DNA of 34,883 nucleotides, taken from IMG/VR virus record IMGVR_UViG_3300006751_000055, positions 1-34,883 of that record. One strand, 5' to 3'. The notes under the pieces are model-generated. The model had not been told where the DNA came from. It saw nothing but the letters and a program-made list of their open reading frames with translations, and did not search any database. The stretch comes from a virus. Of the stretch, positions 9,683 to 16,639 are shown in pieces (position 1 is the stretch's first letter; every line of letters begins with the position of its first letter). The position numbers were made by a program, and so were the translations under genes.

Positions 9683-10372
9683 CTAAAACACCTCGTCAGC
9701 GATACCCAATTCAACGGCTTCTTCAGCCGTGAGATAGACATTCTGACGGCGATCAAACAACTTCTTGATGTAGCGTGCGGTCATATTGGTTTCAGCAACA
9801 AGAGCCTTCACATAACGGTCCTGTGTCCACTTGGCTTCATCCAACTCGTTCTCCAAGTTGTGAATCTGACCAACGTGCCCAGAAGCAACGCCGTGCATCA
9901 TAACGCGACAGTTCGCGCCAATCTTTCGCTTACCCTTAGTACCAGCAGCCATCAGGAGAACCCCGGCTGACATGATCTTCCCAATGCCGGTTGTAGCGAT
10001 GGGGGTACCCTCTGATCGGCACCAGCGAATAGTGTCGTATAAAGAAAACATGTCTGCGGCACTCCCGCCGTGCGTCGATAATACTAGTTCAATCGGATCT
10101 GGTATGCAATCGCCGCCGTCGTTCTTTTTTTCGTGTTCAGCCTTCTTCTGCACATTGAGGGCACTTAAAACTCGCAGAGCATATGCAACCTCGCCGATCT
10201 TTTCTTCATCGACCTCGCCATACATATTAATTAATTGTACCTTGGGTTTCTCTTCTTCGGTCGCAAGCAACAAAGATTCGATGAGTTCCGCTGCGGTATT
10301 CTCTTCTGTCTTCTCTTCTGGCTCTTCTTCTACTTTCGGCTTCTTCTTTTTACTAGCAAGATGTGATTTCAA
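9683..10372 (-). CDS. ClpP-like serine protease
   Basis: This 229-residue ClpP/crotonase-fold protease starts at TTG 10372, which has AAGGA seven bases upstream overlapping the previous stop; an in-frame ATG at 10399 is the alternative. An N-terminal Lys/Glu-rich leader of about 45 residues precedes the core. The catalytic triad can be placed: Ser135 in GKIMSAGVLLMAAG, His160 in CRVMMHGVASG and Asp207 in KLFDRRQNVYLTAEEAVELG. STHGGSAADMFSLYDTI matches the ClpP oxyanion-side region. Phages use ClpP-like enzymes as prohead proteases or to alter host proteolysis. No Clp ATPase is in the window, and late-type neighbours favour head maturation, which is inference. Confidence 0.9.
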   Translation of the reverse strand: MKSHLASKKKKPKVEEEPEEKTEENTAAELIESLLLATEEEKPKVQLINMYGEVDEEKIGEVAYALRVLSALNVQKKAEHEKKNDGGDCIPDPIELVLSTHGGSAADMFSLYDTIRWCRSEGTPIATTGIGKIMSAGVLLMAAGTKGKRKIGANCRVMMHGVASGHVGQIHNLENELDEAKWTQDRYVKALVAETNMTARYIKKLFDRRQNVYLTAEEAVELGIADEVF

Positions 10373-10376
10373 AATG

Positions 10377-10682
10377 TTATCCTTTTTTATTTCGGGCATC
10401 GATTCCAAGCTTTGTGGATTTAGGGTTGCCTTTTCGATTCAATTCTATCAGCTTATAAGGAAAATGTTTAGCCCATTTTAACCATTCTTTTTCTGTTCTA
10501 AAATCTCTCGAAAAAAGGAGCACCCTTGTTTGACTAACGGGATTCCAGCCAGAGCCAGACTCTTCCCAATCACTTACCACTCGGAATAGTTTCTTTGCAG
10601 CGCGACCGTCGACATCGTTGACCTGCAACCTATATCGTAAACCTTCGTCGCAATAATCTTCTTTCCATGCAGTTGCTTCCAT
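10377..10682 (-). CDS. Small protein of unknown function
   Basis: This is a 101-residue protein behind a clear SD (GGAGAAGAATC before ATG). It is Trp-rich (AWKEDY, VSDWEESGSGW, EKEWLKWAKHFPYK) and basic at the end. Strand-like segments (RYRLQVNDVDG, TRVLLFSRDF) alternate with helices, suggesting a small alpha/beta domain. No catalytic or metal-binding cluster is visible. It lies between the late-type P-loop and protease genes; its stop overlaps the SD of the protease. Confidence 0.65.
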   Translation of the reverse strand: MEATAWKEDYCDEGLRYRLQVNDVDGRAAKKLFRVVSDWEESGSGWNPVSQTRVLLFSRDFRTEKEWLKWAKHFPYKLIELNRKGNPKSTKLGIDARNKKG

Positions 10683-10696
10683 GATTCTTCTCCGTA

Positions 10697-10978
10697 TTAT
10701 TCTTTAATCTCTATATGAAGCTTTCCTTCTTGTATAGAGAGTTCAAGTTCATCATTAGCATATCTCTGTATCAGACTAACATAATATTGCATCTGTGTCA
10801 AGGAAATTTTCTTGGCGGCACGTTGGTCTAAGCACCAGCCCACAACAGAATTGATAACAAACACCTTCCCTCCGTGAAAAACGTTTTGGTCTTCGTGAAG
10901 AAACTTGTATTTGTTTATAAAAGCTCGTACCAAAGCCTTGCGTGCGCGGCGAACTGTATATCCTTGTCGATCATCCAT
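10697..10978 (-). CDS. Small basic helical protein of unknown function
   Basis: This is a 93-residue protein starting at 10978 (MDDRQGYTVRRARK), where the ATG overlaps the stop of the P-loop gene by eight bases; the longer reading from 11008 lies inside that gene. The N-terminal half is basic and helical (RRARKALVRAFINKYKFLHE). The second half has another helix (LTQMQYYVSLIQRYAND) and a beta-hairpin-like end. No recognised family. Confidence 0.6.
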   Translation of the reverse strand: MDDRQGYTVRRARKALVRAFINKYKFLHEDQNVFHGGKVFVINSVVGWCLDQRAAKKISLTQMQYYVSLIQRYANDELELSIQEGKLHIEIKE

Positions 10979-12176
10979 TTCCTTCAGTAAATAAGGCGCT
11001 GCGAACAAAATCGACCAAATTATCGTAATTTAATGCTTCTTTTTGTGTCATTCCGCGAATAGAATCGTCTCCGGTGTCCTTTTTGCCTCGGACTGCACCT
11101 GAGATAGCCGGTTGATCGGCACTGGGGGCTGTAGCCATTTTTGCTTTGTTGCCCTTTGTCTTCTTCGTAATCATCTTAACCCCACCCAGACCGCTCAAGT
11201 GCTCGGCTGCTGCGATGACGTCAGGATCTTGCAGTTCTTCTTTAGCGGTGGCAATCACCAAGTCGTTTAGATTCTGCCCCAGCTTGCCGCCAGACTTTTT
11301 AACCAGAGTGCGCATGCCCTTCAGCACAGTCTGACCAGCAGGGTTTTCTACCGGAGTGTTAACCCACTGTTGAAGTCTAGCAACGGCTTGCTCCATCTTG
11401 GCTTTCTCGTTCGCAAACGCTTCAGGGTTCTTCTCTGGGTTTAGATCGTCCGGAAGCATGTCTGGTGATATCACTGTAGGCTTCGTCAAGAGATCGCCGG
11501 TATTCAGATCAAAAATATTATTGTAGACATCAGATAAAATGGTCACGTTCTTATTCGCACTGAGTGCCTTAAGATAACCCTGAGATTGTACGACGTCTTG
11601 CTGATATTTTTGTGAAATACCCGCTGTTCTTTCTGCTCCGACAACTCGTTGTCTGCGAGCGTCGCGATCAACAGATGCTTGCGTTGGGACATTGACCATA
11701 AACACGGCAATGTCATAGCCCAGCTTGGTTAGCGCCTCAATACGCTTGACCATCTTTGGTACCTGCTCTCCAGTAGTATCAAATGTGAGAGGATTTGCAA
11801 TACTGATCAGATTGCTTGTGTGTGCTCGGCTGGCATTCTGTAAAATTGTGCGAGAGTGCTGCTGGAGCGCCTCCAGTTCAGCATCATCACCGTCTTCGGA
11901 ATTCGCGAACTTCATACTAATGCCGAAGGCTGGGAACACCTCTTCAATCCGTTCATCGGGATTGGAAACAACAAAATCACTTGGGATACCCAAAAGATTC
12001 TTGCTAATATATGATTTTCCTGACCCTGCGGGTCCAAAGATATAAATTGCCTTGAACGGGTATTTGCTCTTTAGAATACTCTTTTCGTCAAGCATCTCTG
12101 GAGATTCTAACAAAGAGCTATGGCGTGCTTTCTGGACCTCCTCTTTAATAAGCTGTTTAATATCTTTTAGTTGCAT
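10971..12176 (-). CDS. P-loop kinase-like (zeta-toxin/AAA_33 type) protein with N-terminal address helix
   Basis: This is a 401-residue protein. Residues 1-15 (MQLKDIKQLIKEEVQ) form an amphipathic helix like that of the gene at 1248-1535, followed by a short linker. The Walker A is GPAGSGKS near residue 50. A downstream NPDERIEEVFPAFG and the strand ending NPLTFDTTGE (Walker-B-like) fit zeta-toxin/polynucleotide-kinase-like P-loop kinases. An Arg-rich lid candidate follows (DRDARRQRVVGAERTAG). Residues about 240-400 are an extra helical domain ending in a basic and then acidic tail. RBS AGAGGAT. No antitoxin lies beside it. A virion-associated phosphotransferase is inferred from the tag and the neighbours. 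Confidence 0.8.
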   Translation of the reverse strand: MQLKDIKQLIKEEVQKARHSSLLESPEMLDEKSILKSKYPFKAIYIFGPAGSGKSYISKNLLGIPSDFVVSNPDERIEEVFPAFGISMKFANSEDGDDAELEALQQHSRTILQNASRAHTSNLISIANPLTFDTTGEQVPKMVKRIEALTKLGYDIAVFMVNVPTQASVDRDARRQRVVGAERTAGISQKYQQDVVQSQGYLKALSANKNVTILSDVYNNIFDLNTGDLLTKPTVISPDMLPDDLNPEKNPEAFANEKAKMEQAVARLQQWVNTPVENPAGQTVLKGMRTLVKKSGGKLGQNLNDLVIATAKEELQDPDVIAAAEHLSGLGGVKMITKKTKGNKAKMATAPSADQPAISGAVRGKKDTGDDSIRGMTQKEALNYDNLVDFVRSALFTEGNG

Positions 12177-12180
12177 ATTT

Positions 12181-12552
12181 TTATCCTCTCTTTATATTTT
12201 TTTGCATGAACGCCATAGCTTCATCCCAATTATTAAATTTAAAAATCCCAGCTATCGACGATGGCAAGCCACTTTTAAACTTTTCAATCACAGAATCTCG
12301 CCATGCCTTTGTTGCGCGTTCATCCAATGCTTTAATTAGTTCCAAATCATCGCCAGTTACGCCATCTTCTTCTAATTTTTTATATTTCAGTTCTCTGGCG
12401 AAATATATATCTTCATGTACAGTTGACAACACTATCAACAACGATGTTGCTGTCTCAATTGATAATCTGACCAACTGTCCCAAACGGAACAGTTTAGATA
12501 AAATTTGAAAAGCAAATGCTCCCGCAAAAAACCACAATGCTTCTGGACCCAT
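12181..12552 (-). CDS. Small membrane-anchored protein
   Basis: This is a 123-residue protein with SD AGGAGAAT before the ATG. Residues about 4-45 are hydrophobic (LWFFAGAFAFQILSKLF, then LSIETATSLLIVLSTVH), giving one or two membrane helices at the N-terminus. The remaining 75 residues are charged and helical (ELKYKKLEEDG, ELIKALDERATKAW), probably cytoplasmic, with a basic end. It lies between a membrane protease-like gene and the P-loop gene. No family assigned. A role in head assembly at the membrane or in lysis would both fit. Confidence 0.7.
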   Translation of the reverse strand: MGPEALWFFAGAFAFQILSKLFRLGQLVRLSIETATSLLIVLSTVHEDIYFARELKYKKLEEDGVTGDDLELIKALDERATKAWRDSVIEKFKSGLPSSIAGIFKFNNWDEAMAFMQKNIKRG

Positions 12553-12553
12553 G

Positions 12554-13183
12554 TTATTCTCCTGTTTCTAATACTTCTAAAATCTCTAAAATTTCAGGCG
12601 ACAAAAATTTCCCTGATTCTACGTTTTCAATTGTTTTTAAGATGTGTCGTTCTACAAGCCCCTTAAAGGGGAGCATCCAGTAGTAACTAGATCCCGTAAA
12701 CTGATTTCTAAGCCAAAAAACGCTAATTCTATCCCCTGACAGGTGGTGGTGTATGGCTACTGTTACTTTATATGCACGCCACTCCAGCCACGCACGACCT
12801 GGGCTGGGCAATGGCAACAGGAACAAAAGAGCTAGTAGCCACCATAAATTCCAAAAGGCACCGAAGGCAAATAGCGTAAAGATCTGCGGAGATAAATATA
12901 ATATATTAAAAAACCAGCCCAGTCTCTTTCTATCTTTAAGGTGCACATATTCGTGTGCTAATATATTTATTTGCGACGTCAAAGACGCGCTCCACGGCAG
13001 TTCTGGTACGTATACGCGAGGGTAAAGGGTTGTGACGTATCTAGTCATGAAGCCCTTATTAAAAAACAAAACCGCCGACAAGGTGCGCATTAAAAGGCTG
13101 GTTTTCTTACTACAAAGTTGAAATCCCGGTATTTGTTCTTCTATATAACGAACTAACTTACTAAGTTTCTTTTCCGGGCTCAC
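12554..13183 (-). CDS. Membrane-embedded HEXXH metalloprotease-like protein
   Basis: This is a 209-residue protein with a GTG start at 13183 behind AAAAAGG. It contains H77-E-Y-V-H81 in NILAHEYVHLKDRKR, the HExxH zinc site of gluzincin peptidases. Two hydrophobic segments follow (about residues 90-112 and 113-126), and then AWLEWRAY with Glu134, which could be the third zinc ligand, as the downstream Glu is in M48-type enzymes. The N-terminal part carries another semi-hydrophobic helix. The layout resembles small membrane metallopeptidases or metallopeptidase-like proteins. The substrate is unknown; host membrane or lysis-related cleavage is speculation. Confidence 0.75.
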   Translation of the reverse strand: MSPEKKLSKLVRYIEEQIPGFQLCSKKTSLLMRTLSAVLFFNKGFMTRYVTTLYPRVYVPELPWSASLTSQINILAHEYVHLKDRKRLGWFFNILYLSPQIFTLFAFGAFWNLWWLLALLFLLPLPSPGRAWLEWRAYKVTVAIHHHLSGDRISVFWLRNQFTGSSYYWMLPFKGLVERHILKTIENVESGKFLSPEILEILEVLETGE

Positions 13184-13263
13184 GTTGTTGCAACCTTTTT
13201 TCGACCTTTCCGGCGGTATCTGTCTTCACTTATTACCGTTCTTGGGAGAGGATAAATCTATGA

Positions 13264-13851
13264 TTACTTATTAGCTTTCTTGAGAAGGCGAGCAGCTACC
13301 CGACGGGCAACCTCCTGCACGATCTTCTCATCGTCAACTACTTCAACATCGGCTGATTCTAGCTGTGTGAGGCTGTCGTCTGTGTTCTTCGCAGTCTCGA
13401 CTGTCGTAGAGGTTTCATCATCCGTCGTGTCGGTAGCCTCTAAAGCTAACTCATCTTCTACGGGTGCTTCTTCCTCCGGAGCAACTTCTGCATCCAAAGC
13501 GGGCTCATCAAGAGCGGGTGCTTCTTCACCGGCACCAGCGTCAACCGTTACACCGTGTTGAGACAGCGCAGTGGTCATTGCGTCGGCGACAGCTTCTGCA
13601 ACATCTTGTGCAATCTCTGCGGCAGCTTCAGCAGCGGCTGGATCAGCAGCAGGTGCTTCTGCGTCCATTGGAACTTCAGCAGCAGGTTCTTCGGCAGCAG
13701 GAAGCTCTTCCTCTGCACCCAATCCAGCTTCTGGAGCTTCTTCTTCTGGTTCCTCTTCGATGCGATCAAAGAACCCTTCGCCAATTGGTTGAAGACCGGC
13801 AAGTCCCATAAAACGACGAATCGTGTTCTCATCAAGTCTATTATTACTCAT
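13264..13851 (-). CDS. Acidic Ala/Glu-rich scaffold-like protein
   Basis: This is a 195-residue protein with a very strong SD (AAGGAG). The N-terminal LDENTIRRFMGLAGLQP is an amphipathic helix of a kind I associate with virion proteins of T4-like marine phages. The centre is low-complexity Ala/Glu/Pro/Asp and highly acidic, and the C-terminus is a basic helix (VQEVARRVAARLLKKANK). An acidic disordered centre between two helical ends, with the basic end likely to bind the capsid, is typical of scaffolding or head-core proteins, although no sequence match is claimed. It is the first gene after a terminator and a candidate late motif. Confidence 0.75.
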   Translation of the reverse strand: MSNNRLDENTIRRFMGLAGLQPIGEGFFDRIEEEPEEEAPEAGLGAEEELPAAEEPAAEVPMDAEAPAADPAAAEAAAEIAQDVAEAVADAMTTALSQHGVTVDAGAGEEAPALDEPALDAEVAPEEEAPVEDELALEATDTTDDETSTTVETAKNTDDSLTQLESADVEVVDDEKIVQEVARRVAARLLKKANK

Positions 13852-13888
13852 TATATTATCTCCTTAGATGGACAATAGTGTTTCTCAA

Positions 13889-13898
13889 ATAAATAGTC
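13889..13898 (-). promoter_or_regulatory. Candidate late-promoter motif GACTATTTAT
   Basis: The same 10-mer as at 1556-1565 lies 37 bases before the start at 13851 and just after the terminator hairpin at 13913-13943. The position, between a terminator and a structural-type gene with a strong SD, is what a late promoter would show. No sigma70-like -35 is present. Confidence 0.45.
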
Positions 13899-13912
13899 CG
13901 TTAAAACAGTTA

Positions 13913-13943
13913 AACCCCAATCTATAATAAAGTTTTTGGGGTT
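13913..13943 (-). terminator. Rho-independent terminator-like hairpin
   Basis: AACCCCAA and TTGGGGTT form a perfect 8-bp stem with a 15-base loop, two bases after the stop of the sigma-like gene. On the minus strand it is followed by a T-rich but interrupted stretch (TTTAACTGTTTT). It closes the replication block. Confidence 0.6.
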
Positions 13944-13944
13944 C

Positions 13945-14262
13945 TTAGCTGTTATAAGACTCTAAAATATACTTTGCAAGTTCTTCTCTTTTAACACCGA
14001 ACTCTCGGGCTAATGACCTCTCAATTTTCTCTAATGTTTTGTCTTCGATTTGTTTGATCCTCACAAAACTAACATGCAGCCGATCAGCTACTTCTCGTAA
14101 AGTCATGTTTCCTTTGCGTGCGATTGCAAGCGAAGTACAATTCATGTCCTTTTCATAATCAATCCAGTCCCTGCATTCCTTTACCGGGCAGGAAACCCCT
14201 AGCTCTAAACATTTTGCTGAACATTCTGGTATGTTCTTTCTAAGTAAATCTTTCTTTTTCAT
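13945..14262 (-). CDS. Sigma-region-4-like HTH protein with Cys-rich N-terminus
   Basis: This is a 105-residue protein. Residues 52-81 (NMTLREVADRLHVSFVRIKQ, then IEDKTLEKI) match the helix-turn-helix of sigma70 region 4, which in host factors reads LTLEEVAERLGVTRERVRQIE. The N-terminal half has Cys14, Cys18, Cys25, Cys30 and Cys42, a possible zinc site. No regions 1-3 are present, so it is not a complete sigma factor. It could be an anti-host or late-transcription accessory factor, or a simple DNA-binding regulator. It is the last gene before the terminator and the late-type operon, and it overlaps the preceding gene by four bases (ATGA). Confidence 0.75.
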   Translation of the reverse strand: MKKKDLLRKNIPECSAKCLELGVSCPVKECRDWIDYEKDMNCTSLAIARKGNMTLREVADRLHVSFVRIKQIEDKTLEKIERSLAREFGVKREELAKYILESYNS

Positions 14263-14585
14263 ATTTCTGGGTTCTCTCTCTCAATGATGTCAAAAATATC
14301 TTCCACTTCTTCCTCGTTCAATCCAAATTTATTTTTTACCCCCTGTGCTGTTTTGAGTAACCTTTGAGAGTCTTTCCGTTTGGCGTTTGATTGCGCACCA
14401 AGATCACCCTTAAGTCTGTCAATAAAATCAACAATCGCTTCATCTTTATCAACATATCCGGCGATTAATCCTCGGAAAAAGCTACTCTGTGTCAGCCCAT
14501 CATATTTTAAACGCACCTTCATCTCCGCATGTGCTTTGTCGGTCGAATAAAAAACAATCTTTTTTTTATTGTGTCCATACTCCAT
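14259..14585 (-). CDS. Ribbon-helix-helix-like small protein
   Basis: This is a 108-residue protein. The first 55 residues run strand (KKIVFYSTDKAHAEMKVRL) then helix-turn-helix (GLTQSSFFRGLIAGYVD), which resembles a ribbon-helix-helix DNA-binding domain. The C-terminal half is helical, basic and then acidic (KRKDSQRLLKTAQGVKNKFG; EEEVEDIFDIIE). The spacing of SD (AAGG) to ATG is long. It is coupled by ATGA overlap to the sigma-like gene, so the two may act together in regulation. Function is inferred from the fold pattern only. Confidence 0.65.
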   Translation of the reverse strand: MEYGHNKKKIVFYSTDKAHAEMKVRLKYDGLTQSSFFRGLIAGYVDKDEAIVDFIDRLKGDLGAQSNAKRKDSQRLLKTAQGVKNKFGLNEEEVEDIFDIIERENPEI

Positions 14586-14592
14586 AATATTA

Positions 14593-15609
14593 TTACCTTA
14601 GCAATATGTGTGCGTTGCTTTCCACTTGACTAGCACCGGTTTGTTTTAAGAATTTTGCCTTGGACTGAAACTCGCTCATTGTGCGTGCGCCAGTATATGA
14701 AAAGCCACTGCGTATACCCATAGCCAAATCATCCATAATGTTTTTTGCAGCGCCTTTGTATGGGATCGTTGTAGAAACCCCTTCTGGCGCTGATGTCAAT
14801 CGACCTCGCCACGCAGTCTGGGCGTCGCGACTAGCCATACCACGATATACTTTATAATCTAAGCCGTCTCCTTTCGTATGTAGATCGCCAGGACTTTCAT
14901 CGGTACCCGCAAGAAGCGAGCCAAGCATTACAAAGTCTGCGCCAGCGGCTAAAGCTTTAACGATATCCCCAGAGTTTTTAATTCCGCCGTCGGCAATGAT
15001 TGGAACATCAAGCCCTTCGGCAGCGCATTCAAAAATAGTTTGAAGACCGGGTACCCCATGACCCGTTTGAATCCGTGTTGAACAGATTGATCCTCCGCCA
15101 ATATTACAGCGCACGGAATCAGCACCCCAGTCGACCAGATCCCTGAACCCTGGAGCCGTAGCGACGTTGCCAGCCATAATGTGCACAGTATGTCGACTTT
15201 TTATCTCGCCGATGGCGCGTTGAACTAATGCGTGATGACCATGTGCCACGTCAATACAAAGGACATCTGCGCCAGCTTGGACAAGTGAAGAAGCTCTCTC
15301 CAAATAATTATCAGTCACTCCAACAGCGGCACCAAGAAATCTGCATGCAGGATCTCTCAATGCTAGTTCCACTAATCGACACTGTGAACCAATATCGTTA
15401 TAGCGGTGTATAATTCCAAGCCCCCCCTGTTCAGCAACCACGATTGCCATATCACTCTCAGTCACGGTATCCATCGGACTAGATATGATCGGCACTTCTA
15501 ATTTTATATCTTCATCCAATCGATTGGAAATAGAAATTTCCGACCGACTTTCAATATCTGAGTATTGCGGCACTAGCAATACATCATCGTATGTCAATGC
15601 CTCATGCAT
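14593..15609 (-). CDS. guaB: IMP dehydrogenase / GMP reductase family protein, CBS-less
   Basis: This is a 338-residue TIM-barrel enzyme. The start at 15609 ([12 protein letters not shown]) has GGAGG six bases upstream; the longer frame from 15672 overlaps the previous gene. Hallmarks are [12 protein letters not shown], the catalytic loop GGGSICSTR with Cys176, [13 protein letters not shown] for the phosphate, YRGMAS, and the flap [13 protein letters not shown]. The flap and the YTGA-type C-terminus are closer to IMPDH (IMP to XMP, the committed step to GTP) than to GMP reductase. The two CBS regulatory domains of bacterial GuaB (about 488 residues) are absent, so nucleotide feedback through them is lost. 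GMP reductase activity is the alternative. Confidence 0.93.
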   Translation of the reverse strand: MHEALTYDDVLLVPQYSDIESRSEISISNRLDEDIKLEVPIISSPMDTVTESDMAIVVAEQGGLGIIHRYNDIGSQCRLVELALRDPACRFLGAAVGVTDNYLERASSLVQAGADVLCIDVAHGHHALVQRAIGEIKSRHTVHIMAGNVATAPGFRDLVDWGADSVRCNIGGGSICSTRIQTGHGVPGLQTIFECAAEGLDVPIIADGGIKNSGDIVKALAAGADFVMLGSLLAGTDESPGDLHTKGDGLDYKVYRGMASRDAQTAWRGRLTSAPEGVSTTIPYKGAAKNIMDDLAMGIRSGFSYTGARTMSEFQSKAKFLKQTGASQVESNAHILLR

Positions 15610-15868
15610 CCATAGCCTCCTTAATAATTTCTTGAGCTTTGCCCCAGCACTCTGGGCAGTATAGACGAACAATTTCTTCTTTTTCTCTGACTACTACGTT
15701 CCAAGTCATAACCATTTCGCGGTCCTGCTTGTCAAATTCCAGTTCACATGCACTGCACTCATCTGGTAAGTGCTCGAACATATTCATCTTCTGTTTGAGA
15801 TCACGTTCAAGTTGTTTCTTTGCTCGTTTCTTTTGCTTTCTTTTTATTTTTCGATCTATAGAACTCAT
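15602..15868 (-). CDS. Small zinc-ribbon protein
   Basis: This is an 88-residue protein. A very basic N-terminus (MSSIDRKIKRKQKKRAKKQL) precedes a treble-clef-like zinc site: CSAC near residue 38 and CPEC near residue 71, separated by about 30 residues that look like strands (MVMTWNVVVREKEEIVRLY). It overlaps dUTPase by four bases (ATGA) and IMPDH by eight. Such small zinc proteins are widespread in T4-like phages; a nucleic-acid binding role is likely but not shown. Confidence 0.75.
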   Translation of the reverse strand: MSSIDRKIKRKQKKRAKKQLERDLKQKMNMFEHLPDECSACELEFDKQDREMVMTWNVVVREKEEIVRLYCPECWGKAQEIIKEAMDA

Positions 15869-16335
15869 CGATCCCCCGTTGAACCAAATCCGCCGTCGCC
15901 TCGCGAGCTTTGATTATTAATTGGTTCATCAACAGCGACGAAATCACAGGTTTCAATCGGGATCAAAACAACTTGCGCTACTTTGTCACCGGGAAAGATC
16001 TTCTGTGTTGTGTGTCCTAGATTATGTAAATTAATAAAGACCTCTCCATCATAACCCGAGTCGATGACACAAGCACCAACAATCAAGCAACGCTTGGACG
16101 CAATCCCAGACTTTTTTTTTACTTCTAACATATACCCAGGTGGTATTTCAATCCGCAGCCCAGTGGGTACAAGACATGAGTCCCTTGGACCGATCCAATA
16201 TTCATTTTCCTCGCCAATACAGTGATTTCTTTCATCTGGATTGAAACAATAAAAAACATCTGCACCTGCATCGGCTGGGTGTGCCCGTTGTGGTACCTTT
16301 GCGCCATCACGCAAAAACTTCACTTTCAGTTTCAT
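15865..16335 (-). CDS. dut: dUTP diphosphatase (trimeric dUTPase)
   Basis: This 156-residue enzyme hydrolyses dUTP to dUMP and diphosphate, keeping uracil out of DNA and supplying dTMP synthesis. All five motifs are present: HPADAGADVF (1), KKKSGIASK (2), VIDSGYDGEVFINL (3, with the catalytic Asp in IDSGYDG), GDKVAQVVLIP (4) and the flexible C-terminal RGDGGFGSTG (5). Length and order are typical of the trimeric family. SD AAAGG. It sits among other nucleotide genes (IMPDH, DnaE). Confidence 0.97.
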   Translation of the reverse strand: MKLKVKFLRDGAKVPQRAHPADAGADVFYCFNPDERNHCIGEENEYWIGPRDSCLVPTGLRIEIPPGYMLEVKKKSGIASKRCLIVGACVIDSGYDGEVFINLHNLGHTTQKIFPGDKVAQVVLIPIETCDFVAVDEPINNQSSRGDGGFGSTGDR

Positions 16336-16336
16336 A

Positions 16337-16630
16337 TTATTTACCTTTCTTTTTTGTTGATTGAAGAAGTTGTAGCGTCTTAATCAAGCCTTGTGATGCA
16401 ATCAACCGCTCCACCTTCTTAAAATTTTCACGGGCGACGCCCAGAAGACCGTCGTTATCGCCTTCTATTTCCTCAACACCAAGTAACTCTAAAAGACGGG
16501 TTGCCTCTAATCTCATCATACTAATATGATACTCCTTACGATCTTCCGAACAAACGTCTCGTGCAGTAACCGACTCTATTCGATCAGATAGGGATTCAAT
16601 GATCATATACATCTCTTTTTCTTTATTCAT
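16337..16630 (-). CDS. Small helical protein of unknown function
   Basis: This is a 97-residue protein of mostly charged helices (EMYMIIESLSDRIESVTARD, ISMMRLEATRLLELLGVEE, ARENFKKVERLIASQ) with a Lys-rich C-terminus. No domain recognised. It lies between DnaE and dUTPase and its stop is two bases from the dUTPase start codon, so translation is likely coupled. Confidence 0.65.
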   Translation of the reverse strand: MNKEKEMYMIIESLSDRIESVTARDVCSEDRKEYHISMMRLEATRLLELLGVEEIEGDNDGLLGVARENFKKVERLIASQGLIKTLQLLQSTKKKGK

Positions 16631-16639
16631 TTTACTACA

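Noticed and set aside
10971-12552. Toxin-antitoxin pair (zeta-like kinase plus neighbour)
   Set aside because: The neighbour at 12181-12552 is a membrane protein, not an epsilon-like antitoxin, and the kinase has a virion-type N-terminal tag.
13280-13878. Several plus-strand ORFs opposite the acidic scaffold-like gene
   Set aside because: Ser/Ala- or Leu/Gln-rich mirror translations of an Ala/Glu-rich gene; no SD and no promoter.
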